Source: Girardinichthys multiradiatus
Lineage: Eukaryota; Chordata; Actinopteri; Cyprinodontiformes; Goodeidae
Length of the DNA: 64,000 nucleotides
Direction: 5' to 3'
NCBI RefSeq assembly: GCF_021462225.1
Contig: NC_061806.1
Coordinates: forward strand, 25,502,144 to 25,566,143
Position numbers and translations under genes: made by a program. Below the pieces are notes generated by a model. It worked only from the letters and a program-made list of their open reading frames with translations. It did no database searches and was not told the DNA's origin. This document shows positions 1-11,050 of the stretch, in pieces (positions within the stretch are counted from its first letter, which is position 1; every line of letters begins with the position of its first letter).

Positions 1-2315
1 CATACACATTTAAAAGTATCTAATCTAAAATCACAATTTGGCTCTCCTGTTCTCTTACAGTAAACTTAATCTTCAGCTCAAACATGGAAGGCTCGACACT
101 GGAAGTAGTTCTCCTCTTCAATGCCATTTAAGTCAGTCTTTATGTTCAATAGTCCTCTCAAGACAGTTTCAGTTTGTCTCATCCTCACACAAAGATTTAC
201 AGCTCATGCTGACAGTCAAAGTAAAATCCAGGTAGGTGTGATGAAAATTGGAAGATTTCTATGGATAGTGTGTCTCTGTTGTTAGTTCATTTATGAACAA
301 GTGGGTCTTTAAGTAGCCTGAAAGATGTGGACAGACCATGTAAAGCCTCCTCCTACTACTGCTTACATTTCTTGCTCACAAAGTATCTCTCCAGAAGAAA
401 ATATGCTTCAGGGAAAAAAAGATTACCTTTTACATTTCCCAGCCTGCACTGTGTCTGTATTTAATATAGCCCATGAGTCAGATGGCTTGACTGCAGAGTC
501 TGCCAGTGTCTGATCTAGAAGAAAAAGTTTCAGGTCTGATTATGTTCTAGTACGACTGTAATATGTGTTTAGTATGATCTGAATGCTGAGACATTTTCTG
601 TGTGTGTGTCCTCCTCTCTTTTGCATACTTTAATCAGAGAATAAGCGAAGCAGAACAGAATCGGAAACCTTTTTGCTGATCTGCCTCTCTCATGGCTGGT
701 ATTCCTGCCACCAAAATAACCAACTCTGGATGTTTTTCTGCCCCCCGAAAACACACACAGGATGGATTATTCCAAGTATCTCCTAATCTTACTGTAATCA
801 TCTCGTCTCACATTACCATCAGTGGACCACCTCAACTCCGACTGATTGAGCCACCCACCGGTGCAACAAGCTCCAAGGATCAAGTTAACTGCCTCCTGTG
901 TCTGTCAAGACAAAAAGCATCTTTGGTGGGAAAAGGGAAAGTTTGACTGAATTTTCCACCCTTTTTGGCCTCTACTGCCTTTCTTCTTTTGCTGAACTTA
1001 TTTAAGGTTTCTATTAGATTTATCACCCTTCCTCTTAAAAATCATACAAATTTGGCTGGTTCCTTTTTTTCTTTTCTTCACTGCCTCCTAATAATAAAAA
1101 AAAACAAAAAAAAATATTTGTCCTAATTTTTTATTGCAAAGAAAAACACTGAAAAATCTTGAGAAGGCCTTAACTACTGATCAGACCACATTCAAAGTTT
1201 ATAAGAGAGTCCATCTCTTTGGAAGCATTGTATAAAGAAATTAAGAGTTGTTTAAAACTTTTGCACAGTACGAGACATTATAAGGATAACAGTCTCGGTC
1301 TATGGCCAGTTGGGTTGAATGCAGGTCTTCTTTGTTCAACTTTGAGGTTGTGCTGCGCTCTGCTGGTCATGTGTAGAATTACAGAAACTCACAATCGGTC
1401 GTCCTACAATTTACCCTGACGCACATTTTCTGTCTTACCCTGTTGTGTTGAAAAGACATGCACTACCCCATTCAGTTCAGCTTTAATTTAAATTCAGTTC
1501 ACTTACGGACCTCTTCTAAAATACAAGCACCCGTGATACAGATCTGCAGAAAGCCTTAACATAAATGAATCTTTTTGTGCAGCTGAATAATCTCATACTA
1601 AAAACAATTAAATTACACGGGCACGTTTTGGAGAGTAGCTATCATGTTGTAGCCATGTCCTCACTTAATGAGACCAACACACATCTGCCTTACTTGAACA
1701 GCACGTTTTTCCTAGCTTTCTCATTTTGAACAGTGGTTATAGGAAATCGGCTTCTGTGTCATTTTAAAGGAACTGCTTGTGGTACAACTACTGGTTGCAC
1801 TGGGTATTTTGCATCAAAAATAATTTTGCTTAATGTTTTTTTTTCCTCCCCAATGTTTGATTGTTGGACTCAATTTAAAAGATGGATTTTTCTAAATTTT
1901 CCAGCCTGAAATTATATAACTCCAATAAAATATAAATTTAATTTAATTTTTTTACATATCTTTACCATCTGAGGGTATTTCACAAACACTTTATTTATAA
2001 TACAATACCATCACACTCATTGGAATATAAATGCTAATTAGTGAAGATAATATAAAGATAATGTACAAGGAAATCAGAAGATTGCATCCAATTTTTGCTT
2101 TAATTCAACCCCTCCTCTTGAGGGGGTTGAGATTTATATACACATATGATTTCTCCACTTACAGCTATTGACAACACAGCATTCATGATTACAATATTAT
2201 ATCAGATCAATAAAAAAAAATTTGAAACAGATATTGGCTTAATGAAAAGTTTGTTTAATACCTGCTTGAAGGTTGTACTTTTCCTAAAAGGTACTTTCAT
2301 TGCATTCTTGAATAT
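1..2315. other. Intergenic DNA, nothing recognised
   Basis: AT-rich DNA with no recognisable gene. The only open frames are short (under 90 codons), lack similarity to any family I recognise, and lack supporting splice or codon signals. A CTCF-like core with one mismatch lies near 1354-1365. Part of a gene entering from the left edge cannot be excluded, but nothing supports one. Confidence 0.5.
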
Positions 2316-2662
2316 GACTGGCAGTTGGTAGCACTGTTGCCTTGCAGCAAGAACATCCTGGGTTCAACTCCAAGTTGGGGGCATTTCTGCATGGAATTTG
2401 CATGTTCTTCCCATGTACATGTGGGTTCTCTCTATGTACTTTGGCTTGCTCCCACAGTCCAAAATCATGACTGTTAACCAAACTGGTTTCTCTACATTGC
2501 CCTTAGGTATGAATGGGTGTGTGCATGGTTGTGGGTCTCTGGATTACCCTGCAATGGGCTGGTGACCTGTCTGGGGTGTACCCCGCCTCTTGCCTATAGA
2601 CCCCTGGAGATAGGCACCAGAGACCCGGTACAGAAGAAGTATAGAAAATGGATGGATGGAAA
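2316..2662 (+). repeat. tRNA-derived SINE-like repeat, diverged copy
   Basis: This stretch aligns by eye along its length with the better preserved copy at 26071-26437. They share the block from 'gttggtagcactgttgcc' through the 'gcatggaatttgcatgttc' region to the 'ctggggtgtacccc' region. It starts inside the box A-like part, and its box B-like motif is degraded (GGTTCAACTCC instead of GGTTCGATTCC). The tail is a short GGAT repeat that runs into a TG/TA microsatellite. The assignment as a Pol III-type SINE rests on the sister copy, and this one is an old insertion. Confidence 0.65.
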
Positions 2663-2669
2663 GTGTGTG

Positions 2670-2700
<31 letters not shown>

Positions 2701-2713
2701 GTATATATATATT
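2663..2713. repeat. TG/TA microsatellite
   Basis: Mixed (TG)n, (TATG)n and (TA)n tract directly after the SINE-like repeat's 3' tail, as is common for microsatellites seeded by retroposon tails. Confidence 0.85.
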
Positions 2714-3867
2714 TACTTTTATTTTTAGGGCCTCATCAACCACAAAGTGATATTTTATTTATGAAAAGATAAATGACCCAATCAATGAACAATAGCTTCG
2801 ATTTTAAGAATACTGTATTAAACTCTTCATAGTACAAAGAAGCTCTGTAAAATGTGGAGTTGTCTTGTTTCTTTGCTGCTCTTGTTATTTATTTATTCAT
2901 TTATTTGTTTGTTCATTTGTTTATTGCAAAACAAAAACAAAACTGTGAAGCACAAATGCAATACCACTTTTTGACCAGTAGCTGGCACCATTTGGTTGTG
3001 AATTAACACAAGGCTTCAGCGTCAGTTTGACAATAACTGCAAGTTTTCCTGATATTTATCAATTCAAATTTTGGTTAAAAAGATCTTCTGAAGTAAACCT
3101 CGCTGCTGAAAAATGTATAGAAAATATATATTTTTTTCTTTTAACAGATTATTATGGGTTCATGTTAACTGTTTAATGACTGGATTGTCACTGATCTAAC
3201 CTTTTACATATTTCTACAAATAATATTTTGGAGAATTTCTGAAAATAAATTAGGTGTTTTTGCTCTGTGAAACAATACGTTTGTATCAGTTAAAACGAGA
3301 GAAAATGTTTTGCCATGCTATGATTGGCTGTTATGTGACGACAGCATCAGTGTTTCAGTTAAACTCACATGGCCATGGCTAAAATAAATTAAGAAAAAGT
3401 CACAAATGTATATTTAAACTAACAGAAAGCAGTGTTAGTTTGTAATTATTAGGGTTTCCGGCTAAATAGAACATCCGACTGGTTAATGTAGTTTTAACTG
3501 TAGCGCATATCGTAAATTAAAACAACATCAAATATTTGGGCTAATCTGTTTTTTCATGCGCACCAACTGCTCTGTCTGTCTTGGTAAATAAGTCCTCAGG
3601 AATGCGTGCTCTTGCGCTCTGGACCAAATGGTGATGCGTTCACTTATATCGGAAATAGTAGAACGTTTGTGTTTAAAAAAAAGCTATTTTGCAACCAAAC
3701 TAACTGAAGCAATAATTGCAATTGTGTCTTTGTGTTTATTCTGTCCGTGTGCTGTTTTATTTAATCGTTTACATGTATTCACTTTTATATGTCCTTGTAA
3801 TTTTTCGGTGTTGGAAAATAGTTGATTTGTTTGGCTTTGTACCAGCTGTGGAGCTTTTTATCATATA
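2714..3867. other. Intergenic DNA, nothing recognised
   Basis: AT-rich sequence with a degenerate TTTA/TTTG tract at about 2886-2930 and a CTCF-like core with one mismatch at about 2974-2987. No gene or recognisable transposon. Confidence 0.5.
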
Positions 3868-5478
3868 CAGGTCCTTCTCAAAATATTAGCATATTGTGAT
3901 AAAGTTCATTATTTTCCATAATGTCATGATGAAAATTTAACATTCATATATTTTAGATTCATTGCACACTAACTGAAATATTTCAGGTCTTTTATTGTCT
4001 TAATACGGATGATTTTGGCATACAGGTCATGAAAACCCAAAATTCCTATCTCACAAAATTAGCATATTTCATCCGACCAATAAAAGAAAAGTGTTTTTAA
4101 TACAAAAAAACGTCAACCTTCAAATAATCATGTACAGTTATGCACTCAATACTTGGTCAGGAATCCTTTTGCAGAAATGACTGCTTCAATGCGGCGTGGC
4201 ATGGAGGCAATCAGCCTGTGGCACTGCTGAGGTCTTATGGAGGCCCAGGATGCTTCGATAGCGGCCTTTAGCTCATCCAGAGTGTTGGGTCTTGAGTCTC
4301 TCAACGTTCTCTTCACAATATCCCACAGATTCTCTATGGGGTTCAGGTCAGGAGAGTTGGCAGGCCAATTGAGCACAGTGATACCATGGTCAGTAAACCA
4401 TTTACCAGTGGTTTTGGCACTGTGAGCAGGTGCCAGGTCGTGCTGAAAAATGAAATCTTCATCTCCATAAAGCTTTTCAGCAGATGGAAGCATGAAGTGC
4501 TCCAAAATCTCCTGATAGCTAGCTGCATTGACCCTGCCCTTGATAAAACACAGTGGACCAACACCAGCAGCTGACACGGCACCCCAGACCATCACTGACT
4601 GTGGGTACTTGACACTGGACTTCTGGCATTTTGGCATTTCCTTCTCCCCAGTCTTCCTCCAGACTCTGGCACCTTGATTTCCGAATGACATGCAGAATTT
4701 GCTTTCATCCGAAAAAAGTACTTTGGACCACTGAGCAACAGTCCAGTGCTGCTTCTCTGTAGCCCAGGTCAGGCGCTTCTGCCGCTGTTTCTGGTTCAAA
4801 AGTGGCTTAACCTGGGGAATGTAGCACCTGTAGCCCATTTCCTGCACACACCTGTGCACGGTGGCTCTGGATGTTTCTACTCCAGACTCAGTCCACTGCT
4901 TCCGCAGGTCCTCCAAGGTCTGGAATCGGCTCTTCTCCATGATCTTCCTCAGGGTCCGGTCACCTCTTCTCGTTGTGCAGCGTTTTCTGCCACACTTTTT
5001 CCTTCCCACAGACTTCCCACTGAGGTGCCTTGATACAGCACTCTGGGAACAGCCTATTCGTTCAGAAATTTCTTTCTGTGTCTTACCCTCTTGCTTGATG
5101 GTGTCAATAGTGGCCTTCTGGACAGCAGTCAGGTCGGCAGTCTTACCCATGATTGGGGTTTTGAGTGATGAACCAGGCTGGGAGTTTTAAAGGCCTCAGG
5201 AATCTTTTGCGGGTGTTTAGAGTTAACTCGTTGATTCAGATGATTAGGTTCATAGCTCGTTTAGAGACCCTTTTAATGATATGCTAATTTTGTGAGATAG
5301 GAATTTTGGGTTTTCATGAGCTGTATGCCAAAATCATCCGTATTAAGATAATAAAAGACCTGAAATATTTCAGTTAGTGTGCAATGAATCTAAAATATAT
5401 GAATGTTAAATTTTCATCATGACATTATGGAAAATAATGAACTTTATCACAATATGCTAATATTTTGAGAAGGACCTG
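3868..5478 (-). mobile_element. Tc1-like transposon, full-length copy A
   Basis: A 1611-bp element flanked by the TA dinucleotide (3866-3867 and 5479-5480), the normal Tc1/mariner target duplication. It begins CAGGTCCTTCTCAAAATATT and ends with the reverse complement. The terminal inverted repeats are about 200 bp long (3868 to about 4070, and about 5280-5478). Each TIR carries two similar direct-repeat motifs: an outer TTCTCAAAATATTAGCATAT at 3875-3894 and an inner ATCTCACAAAATTAGCATAT at 4048-4067. This is the IR/DR layout known from fish Tc1 elements such as Sleeping Beauty, where both motifs bind transposase. The transposase gene is on the minus strand. This is the best preserved of six copies in the window. 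Confidence 0.95.
4146..5150 (-). CDS. Tc1/mariner-family transposase (copy A), apparently intact
   Basis: A 334-residue cut-and-paste DNA transposase starting MGKTADLTAVQK. Residues 1 to about 110 form the paired-like DNA-binding region: a first helix-turn-helix (about 10-45, QKEISERIGCSQSAVSRHL), a basic GRKR hook at 54-57, and a second helix-turn-helix (about 62-108). The catalytic domain has Asp148 (LFSDESKF), Asp238 (FQHDLAPAHS) and Glu273 (NPIENLW), with 34 residues between the last two, so a complete DD34E triad. Length fits the usual 330-345 residues of Tc1 transposases. No stop or frameshift is present. Against the other copies it has about seven private or semi-private changes (for example Tyr110, shared with copy D, and Leu331), so the frame is intact but activity is unproven. 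The start was chosen because all six copies share this ATG context. Confidence 0.95.
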   Translation of the reverse strand: MGKTADLTAVQKATIDTIKQEGKTQKEISERIGCSQSAVSRHLSGKSVGRKKCGRKRCTTRRGDRTLRKIMEKSRFQTLEDLRKQWTESGVETSRATVHRCVQEMGYRCYIPQVKPLLNQKQRQKRLTWATEKQHWTVAQWSKVLFSDESKFCMSFGNQGARVWRKTGEKEMPKCQKSSVKYPQSVMVWGAVSAAGVGPLCFIKGRVNAASYQEILEHFMLPSAEKLYGDEDFIFQHDLAPAHSAKTTGKWFTDHGITVLNWPANSPDLNPIENLWDIVKRTLRDSRPNTLDELKAAIEASWASIRPQQCHRLIASMPRRIEAVISAKGFLTKY

Positions 5479-6040
5479 TATTAGCTTCTATTTTTTGTTG
5501 CTTGATCTAACTGTGAGCAATTTATGTTTTCTTTTGTCGCTTTGTCTCGATTGAAACCCTTTTTTTCTATTTTTGCTTATATCTGTTATGTGTCCTTGCA
5601 CATTTTTGAGGCCAGGCTTTTGAAAGTTGTTTTTTTTTTATTCTTTTAAACATTTTAAAAACTTTGTTAAAGAATTCTTCAGCTATTATGTGTCATTTAT
5701 TTATTTGTTTGTTTATTTTCAACTGCTTTTTTGTAAATTAATATTGTATTTTCCAAACTGGATGGACTTGAGCTGCACTTTTTATGCCCACTGCTGATAT
5801 AGATGTGAGTGAGCAATGAGTGAAGAAATCGTCTATACTCGTATTCAGCTATAATCACGCAGTTCTGTGCTTTCCTGATATTTATTTGTCTTTATTACAT
5901 TTCTTTACAGGCATAGACATATCTGTTTATTCATTCCTATATTGCAATTTCTTTTTATTCTATCATTTCGCGCTCTACAGCAGAAACAAATTGAGCCTTC
6001 ATTTTCGTCTCTGGTTCGTCCTTCCACTGAGCGGAACCTC
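5479..6040. other. Intergenic DNA upstream of the PAR6 gene
   Basis: AT-rich with TTTA/TTTG-type simple sequence around 5696-5715. No gene recognised; the 75-codon frame at 5820-6047 has no recognisable features. Confidence 0.5.
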
Positions 6041-6078
6041 GGATTAACGAGCAGCACCTGAATGCAACTATGCATCTC

Positions 6079-6111
<33 letters not shown>

Positions 6112-6381
6112 CTGATGTCATTTCAAACTTACCCCACACTCCTCAAGTCAGCGCGGTTAGTTGCTCGCTGGCTTTTCTAACGCGAAGTCATCTCTCGCTT
6201 CTGACGGAGAAACACAAGAAGAGCAGAAAGTCCAAACAAACTTTAACCTTTCTGCAGGAAACGAAGCAAACGGATTTTTAAAGGGAAAACTGTGGACTGG
6301 AGCCCCTCTTTCTGCAGGAAAAAGGAGGCTTAACTTTTTTTTTCTCCCCTTTTTTCCTCCCTCCTTTCTTCTTTAACCAAA
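6041..6381 (+). promoter_or_regulatory. pard6g: Probable promoter / 5' UTR of the PAR6 gene
   Basis: The stretch just before the first PAR6 codon shifts from AT-rich to more mixed composition after a T23-type tract near 6079-6102. It contains a TGATGTCA element, similar to CRE/AP-1 sites, at about 6113-6120. No TATA box is obvious. The transcription start cannot be fixed from sequence. A pyrimidine-rich stretch (about 6330-6375) lies immediately upstream of the ATG. The call rests on position only. Confidence 0.4.
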
Positions 6382-6453
6382 ATGAATCGGAGCTTTAATA
6401 AGTCGCAGCCTTTGCGACACGCTGATTGTGACGCTGTGGAAGTGAAGAGCAAG
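6382..6453 (+). CDS. pard6g: PAR6 gamma-type polarity protein, coding exon 1
   Basis: Encodes residues 1-24, starting MNRSFNKSQPLRHADC and ending VEVKSK. The MNRSF.KSQ.LR..DC pattern matches the N-terminus of vertebrate PARD6G; PARD6B starts MNRSHRHG and PARD6A has a different start. The exon ends with AAG followed by GTGAGC, a good splice donor, and the next exon joins in phase 0. It contains the first strand of the PB1 domain. Lys22 lines up with the PAR6 lysine (Lys19 in human PARD6A) known to contact the acidic OPCA motif of atypical PKC. The exon is too short to stand out as an open reading frame and was found from the motif and splice site. Confidence 0.92.
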
Positions 6454-7140
6454 GTGAGCAGTTTTACTTAAATGAACTAAAGGCTCTAAATGAGACTTTG
6501 GCTCAAAGAAAAAAAAAAAATAAATAAATAATCGTACACATGGTCGTCCTGTAGCAAAGCAGGAGCTGGAGGGACAATCTGTCTGCAACTAACAGCACAT
6601 TTCCCTTCTCTTTGCTTTGATCTGAACCGGACCAGGTTCTGGGTGTTTCTCTGTGTTGTTTGCATTTCCGACAGAAACATATTGTGTGCTAATTAGGCTT
6701 TTCTAATTGTCACAAAGCATTTTTAAGGCATAAAAAAACTTACTCAGATGTGTTTTTCAGCATAAACAGAATGTGAAAGTATCATCTGTCAAATGTGACA
6801 TTTTGGCTGCAGTAGTTACAATTAACGCTACATGATATTTTGGGTTGTTTTGTTAGAGGCTGGGAGTCTGGTGGCTCATTTGAATGAATTACTATTGTTG
6901 TCTAATTATGTTGCTAAGAACATTTATTTATGAAAGCATGTTGAGATTTTAGTTTTCGTTTCATCAAAGAAGAGACACATTTCCTGTGGAAAAGCCAACC
7001 GTTGTTTGGTTCAAAGTTAAACTTATACGTTCTGTTATGATTCATTCCTTCTGTTTATTTTGATTATTATGGAATACAGCTAATAAATTACTCAAGTCAA
7101 AATGAGATTTTTCACATTTTCAGCAATACAGATTATTAGT
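6454..7140. other. PAR6 intron 1, 5' part
   Basis: Intron 1 runs 6454-16679 (about 10.2 kb). This first part has an A-rich tract near 6510-6530 and no recognisable gene or transposon. Confidence 0.6.
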
Positions 7141-7930
7141 TTTGCATAAATGTTTGGCTCTAGCCCCAACAATCATGGGTAAGGCTGCTGAATTGACAGT
7201 AGTTCCGCAGTCACACTCCACAAGGAGGAGAGGCCACAAAATATCATTAGTAAAGATACTAGCTGCTCAGAATGATGTATCCAATGTTAGTGGAAAGTTT
7301 GGTGAAAGGAAAAAGTCCTCTCGATAGTTTGGTAGAGATTCACAAGGCATCGTCTGCCGTGCTTGAGGGGCCACCATCCACAGATGTATTAGGGATGGGG
7401 GGCTACAACTGTTAAAGTGACAGAACTGAGCAACTAGCATCAGAATCTGTCAGTAGTTGCTTGTCCTGCCTAGTGTTTTTAAAGCCAATGAATCACCTTG
7501 GAACTCGTTTCTTTGTACCAATCAATAGATAAAGGTTATTCCCAGAGTGCTGCATCCAAGCCTGTTAATGGAAAGTTGAATGACTGACAGTAGTTTAGGA
7601 ATAAAAAGGTGCTCAAGCAACAGGGATTACCGCAGCCTTGACAGGATTGTGAAGCAAAGCTAGATGAGATTGGAAGTGACTCACAACGTGGGAAGAGTAT
7701 TACCTGTACTAAAGGAGAAAGAGGACTGGACATTTGCATTTTACTTGGAAATCAATATCCCAGAGTCTGCAGGAAGAGTGAAGAGGCACAAAATCTAAGT
7801 TACGTGATGCCCAGTGAGACATTTCCACAGCCAATGATGATTTGTGGAGCCATGTCATCTGCTGGTGTTGGTCCACTGTCTTCATTCCAGTCCAAAGTCA
7901 TGGATCAGTCATCTGCGGTCAGAGGTCTGT
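7141..7930 (+). mobile_element. Decayed Tc1-like transposon relic(s), rearranged
   Basis: Translation start context AATCATGGGTAAGGCTGCTG at about 7170-7190 resembles the start of the young Tc1 family in this window. Later segments match the transposase region around 'aaatcaatatcccagagtctg' (7748 on) and 'gtcatctgctggtgttggtc' (7855 on), the GNQGARVW and SAAGVGPL regions. The helix-turn-helix coding segment occurs twice, at about 7267-7315 and about 7545-7585, so the locus is rearranged or contains parts of two relics. Many stops and frameshifts are present and no terminal repeats are clear. This is a much older insertion of a sister Tc1 lineage. Confidence 0.75.
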
Positions 7931-9700
7931 GAGATGGTTGACAGATCCTCTGGTTGGTGGGGTGACAGCAAGTGGGCAAACATCTATTCCAGGGATTGAC
8001 CATGAACAAACAGAGACCTCAGTGGTTGTTTCTCTGTGGAGCTACCAGGGGATTGTTTGTGGGTGTAACTGCCACAGTATAGCGCTAGAACAGACGAGCT
8101 TTATCAGCATCATCTTGTCCATGCAGAGGTGACTCACTGCCAAGTTACATCACACGTTTCCTCTGTTTGATCAGATGTAACTCCTCACACAGAATTACGT
8201 GACTCTTCAGTTTTTGTCACTTTGTTTCTGTTTCCTGTGTACTGAAGAGACCGAGCATCTCAGACTAAGGCGAAATGGGAGTTAATGACATTACGATGCT
8301 CCGCTAAATCTTTTCTGCCCATTTAGTAGTAGTAATATTTCAATATCTTTTTTTCACTGTTTTTAATACTGCTCATTATAGTTTTGTTAGACTGGAATTT
8401 TTAAGCAATCAAGTTGGACTTTAGGACGTTTAGTTCTGGAAATTTCTGTGTAAGTTTTTGTTTTCATTTCTTTAAGATAAGACAATCAACCTTTCCCTTC
8501 TGTAGTGTGTCTGTTACCAAAACTGGATCTTCTTCCAAATTTGGAACATAGCCGAGGTGTGTCAGTCACTATAAAGATAAAAAAACAACTCATCCTTGTC
8601 CAGTTTGGTTTCTATTGAATCAAATTTAGTAGAGTTGTTCAATTCAACAACATCCAAGTCATATTTCTTGATTTGCATATTTAATTCCAGTTTGACTAAA
8701 GTTAGTATGATTTGGTCTAAACCACTTGTATTTGCATTGGGGACAATTACCACTGGTTCCTCTCAGGAGAAACTTTCACATCAACTAATGGGTAAAGGAA
8801 AAATAAATCGTTAAAAGCTGAACTGTAATGTGGAGACAGAGAGAACCTGCCGATGCAAAAAAACAAGTGATTCAGGAAAATCCCAATCTTGACCCCAGTG
8901 AAAAGTACTGGAAATGAGAATATTTAGAAAACAGCTGTAGGAACAGAAGGGAGCCGAATACACGTGCTGGTGTCGTTTTAAGAGACTAGTTTCTTTTAAG
9001 GCAATAAAAGGATTTGTTTTGTGTTTCTTGGTCATAAACAGCTTCTCCTTATCTGAACCGTTTGCCTATTTCTAAGAAGCAACATTCACTCCAGATTTGC
9101 TTTGCCACTGGATGGAAACTTTGGTGGTGTAACTTTGATCTTTACCAAATCTAATCTGGAAAAAACTCCAGCCAGAACTGCTGTAACCTGTCCTCCATAC
9201 TTTTTTTGGCCTATTATAAATGAAATCAAAAACTTTTTTAGACACAGTTTAACCTGACGAAACCCTTCAGATGATTTACAGTTTGATTTGGTCTCATGGA
9301 AATTGTCTCTTGAAGATTTGTGGCAATATTTTTGTAAGTCATTTTTAATTGAAGCAATATTAACAATTAAAAAAGAAGCTACTCGTGATCCTAAACCTCA
9401 GAATCAATCTATCAAGGCCAATCGGTGCTTAGAAATGTGTAAAAATGTATTTGTCCAAAAGAAAACACAGACATTGTGGACTTTAGATAAGCTTCCTCCA
9501 CATTTCCAGAAGTGACGCTTGTGTTTCTTCTGTTCTGATAGTTTTGTGTGTCTCTGATTGATTTTGTGTGGCTGGAGCTTAGCTTTTCTCGAGGGGAACC
9601 GTTTCAGTGATAAGCTTATCAGAGATGACACTGGAGGTGTCTGGCTGCCTGTTGGGGAGCCTCAGCAAGGGCCTGGTTTCAATCACCTACAGTTCTTATC
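7931..9700. other. PAR6 intron 1, nothing recognised
   Basis: AT-rich intronic DNA with short frames only. Part of 7931-8160 may continue the Tc1 relic, but I cannot align it by eye. Confidence 0.5.

Positions 9701-9702
<2 letters not shown>

Positions 9703-9731
<29 letters not shown>
9703..9731. repeat. (TG)n microsatellite
   Basis: About 13 consecutive TG units followed by a G-rich stretch (about 9731-9745). Confidence 0.9.
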
Positions 9732-9745
9732 TGGGGGCGGGGGCT

Positions 9746-11050
9746 GGCTTCAGTTCTGCTTGCTACATATTCAGTTATTTATTTACCAAAAATCAGTGCA
9801 TTAACCTGGACCCACAGAGTGTTTCACGAGAAAGAAGCAAGTAAGAAGTAACTTGTCTTCCTTTTTCTCCTGTGTGTCAGTTAGGATACTTCCGGGCATG
9901 TTTGAGCCTGTTTGGCATCGCTTTGTACTGAAAGGCCAGGAGGACAAGTGATGTCATGTTTGAGATGAAGTATTCTTGGTATGGGGTTTGAGTATTTAGG
10001 CTTGTGACTAATCATGCCATGTTCAGGCTTGCTCTAGACCTTGGGGTGGATCTTCGTGTGAAAACTGATTGAACACACTGAACATGACAAACAGTACCAA
10101 GAAGGCTTTCATAATCGCAATGCTGACCGAGATCTCTGATTTGAACAATTTGGTAATTCAAGTTTAACATGTTGAAGTCTTCCAGACTTAATTGCAGTTA
10201 AATTTGGACGAGGTTTCCCTTTTCACAATGCTAACTTCTCCTATTGAACACTGACAAAACCTGCTAATCAGCTTCTTGTTTCTTCCTTCAGTGGGGGTTG
10301 ACCTTTAGATGCGTTTAAACCCAAATTGGGCGTCACGTTTTCATAAATCTGACTCACAGGGATGTTTTTCCCCGCCTGGCATCCCCATTAGGTTTTCATT
10401 GAAATTCATGTGTCATCTTATTACAGAGGTGGCTACCATATCTTCAGCCCCTCTGCTACCATATCAGTACTTTTCCCTTCCTGCTGGTTCTCATCCCTGA
10501 TCATCTCGCTGCTCTCTTCCTTTAATATCCTCTCTCTTCTAATGTAAGCTGATGATTACAGTACCGAATGGCTACAAATTGCCCCTGTGAATCACACACC
10601 AGAACTGCTGTTGTCTTCTGTTGTGCTTTTGTGTTTTGGCTGTATCTCTGTGTTTTTGTTTTGTTTTTTGTTGTTTTTTTTGTATATTTTTGCCCAGTAT
10701 AAATCTCAGTCTTGATCTTATGATGCTGCAACGACCTATTCAGGAAAGCCATTGCACAAAGCTGTACTTGTTGGTACAGATGGTGGCCAGATTCAACTAA
10801 GTTGCAGTTTAATCAGCCCCAACCGTGATTAACTACTGAGAAAGTCGGTGAATGCGCCCATAATAAATAACCAGGTCACAGTAAAAAGAGCACCCTTCAG
10901 TGTAAAAGTTGGTACTGGGGAAAGAAGACTCTCAAAGTTGGCTATTTTCAGCATCAGTGAGATTTTCAAAATGAAGCCAGAGGTGCAAAGCTATTTAAAA
11001 GGAAAAAAAAATGTAGTTTGTAGTTTCTTTTACAGAAAAACAGATATATA
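9746..11050. other. PAR6 intron 1, nothing recognised
   Basis: Intronic DNA without a recognisable gene or repeat. A T/G-rich low-complexity tract lies at about 10646-10690. Confidence 0.5.

Noticed and set aside
1..235. 'tctcttacag' near the left edge as a splice acceptor of an upstream gene
   Set aside because: The following 65-codon frame has no recognisable protein features and acceptor-like strings are common by chance.
4237..5190. Frames antisense or out of frame to the transposase (62, 79, 95 and 109 codons), repeated at every Tc1 copy
   Set aside because: They recur in all copies only because the transposase DNA is nearly identical, and they overlap the true DD34E frame.
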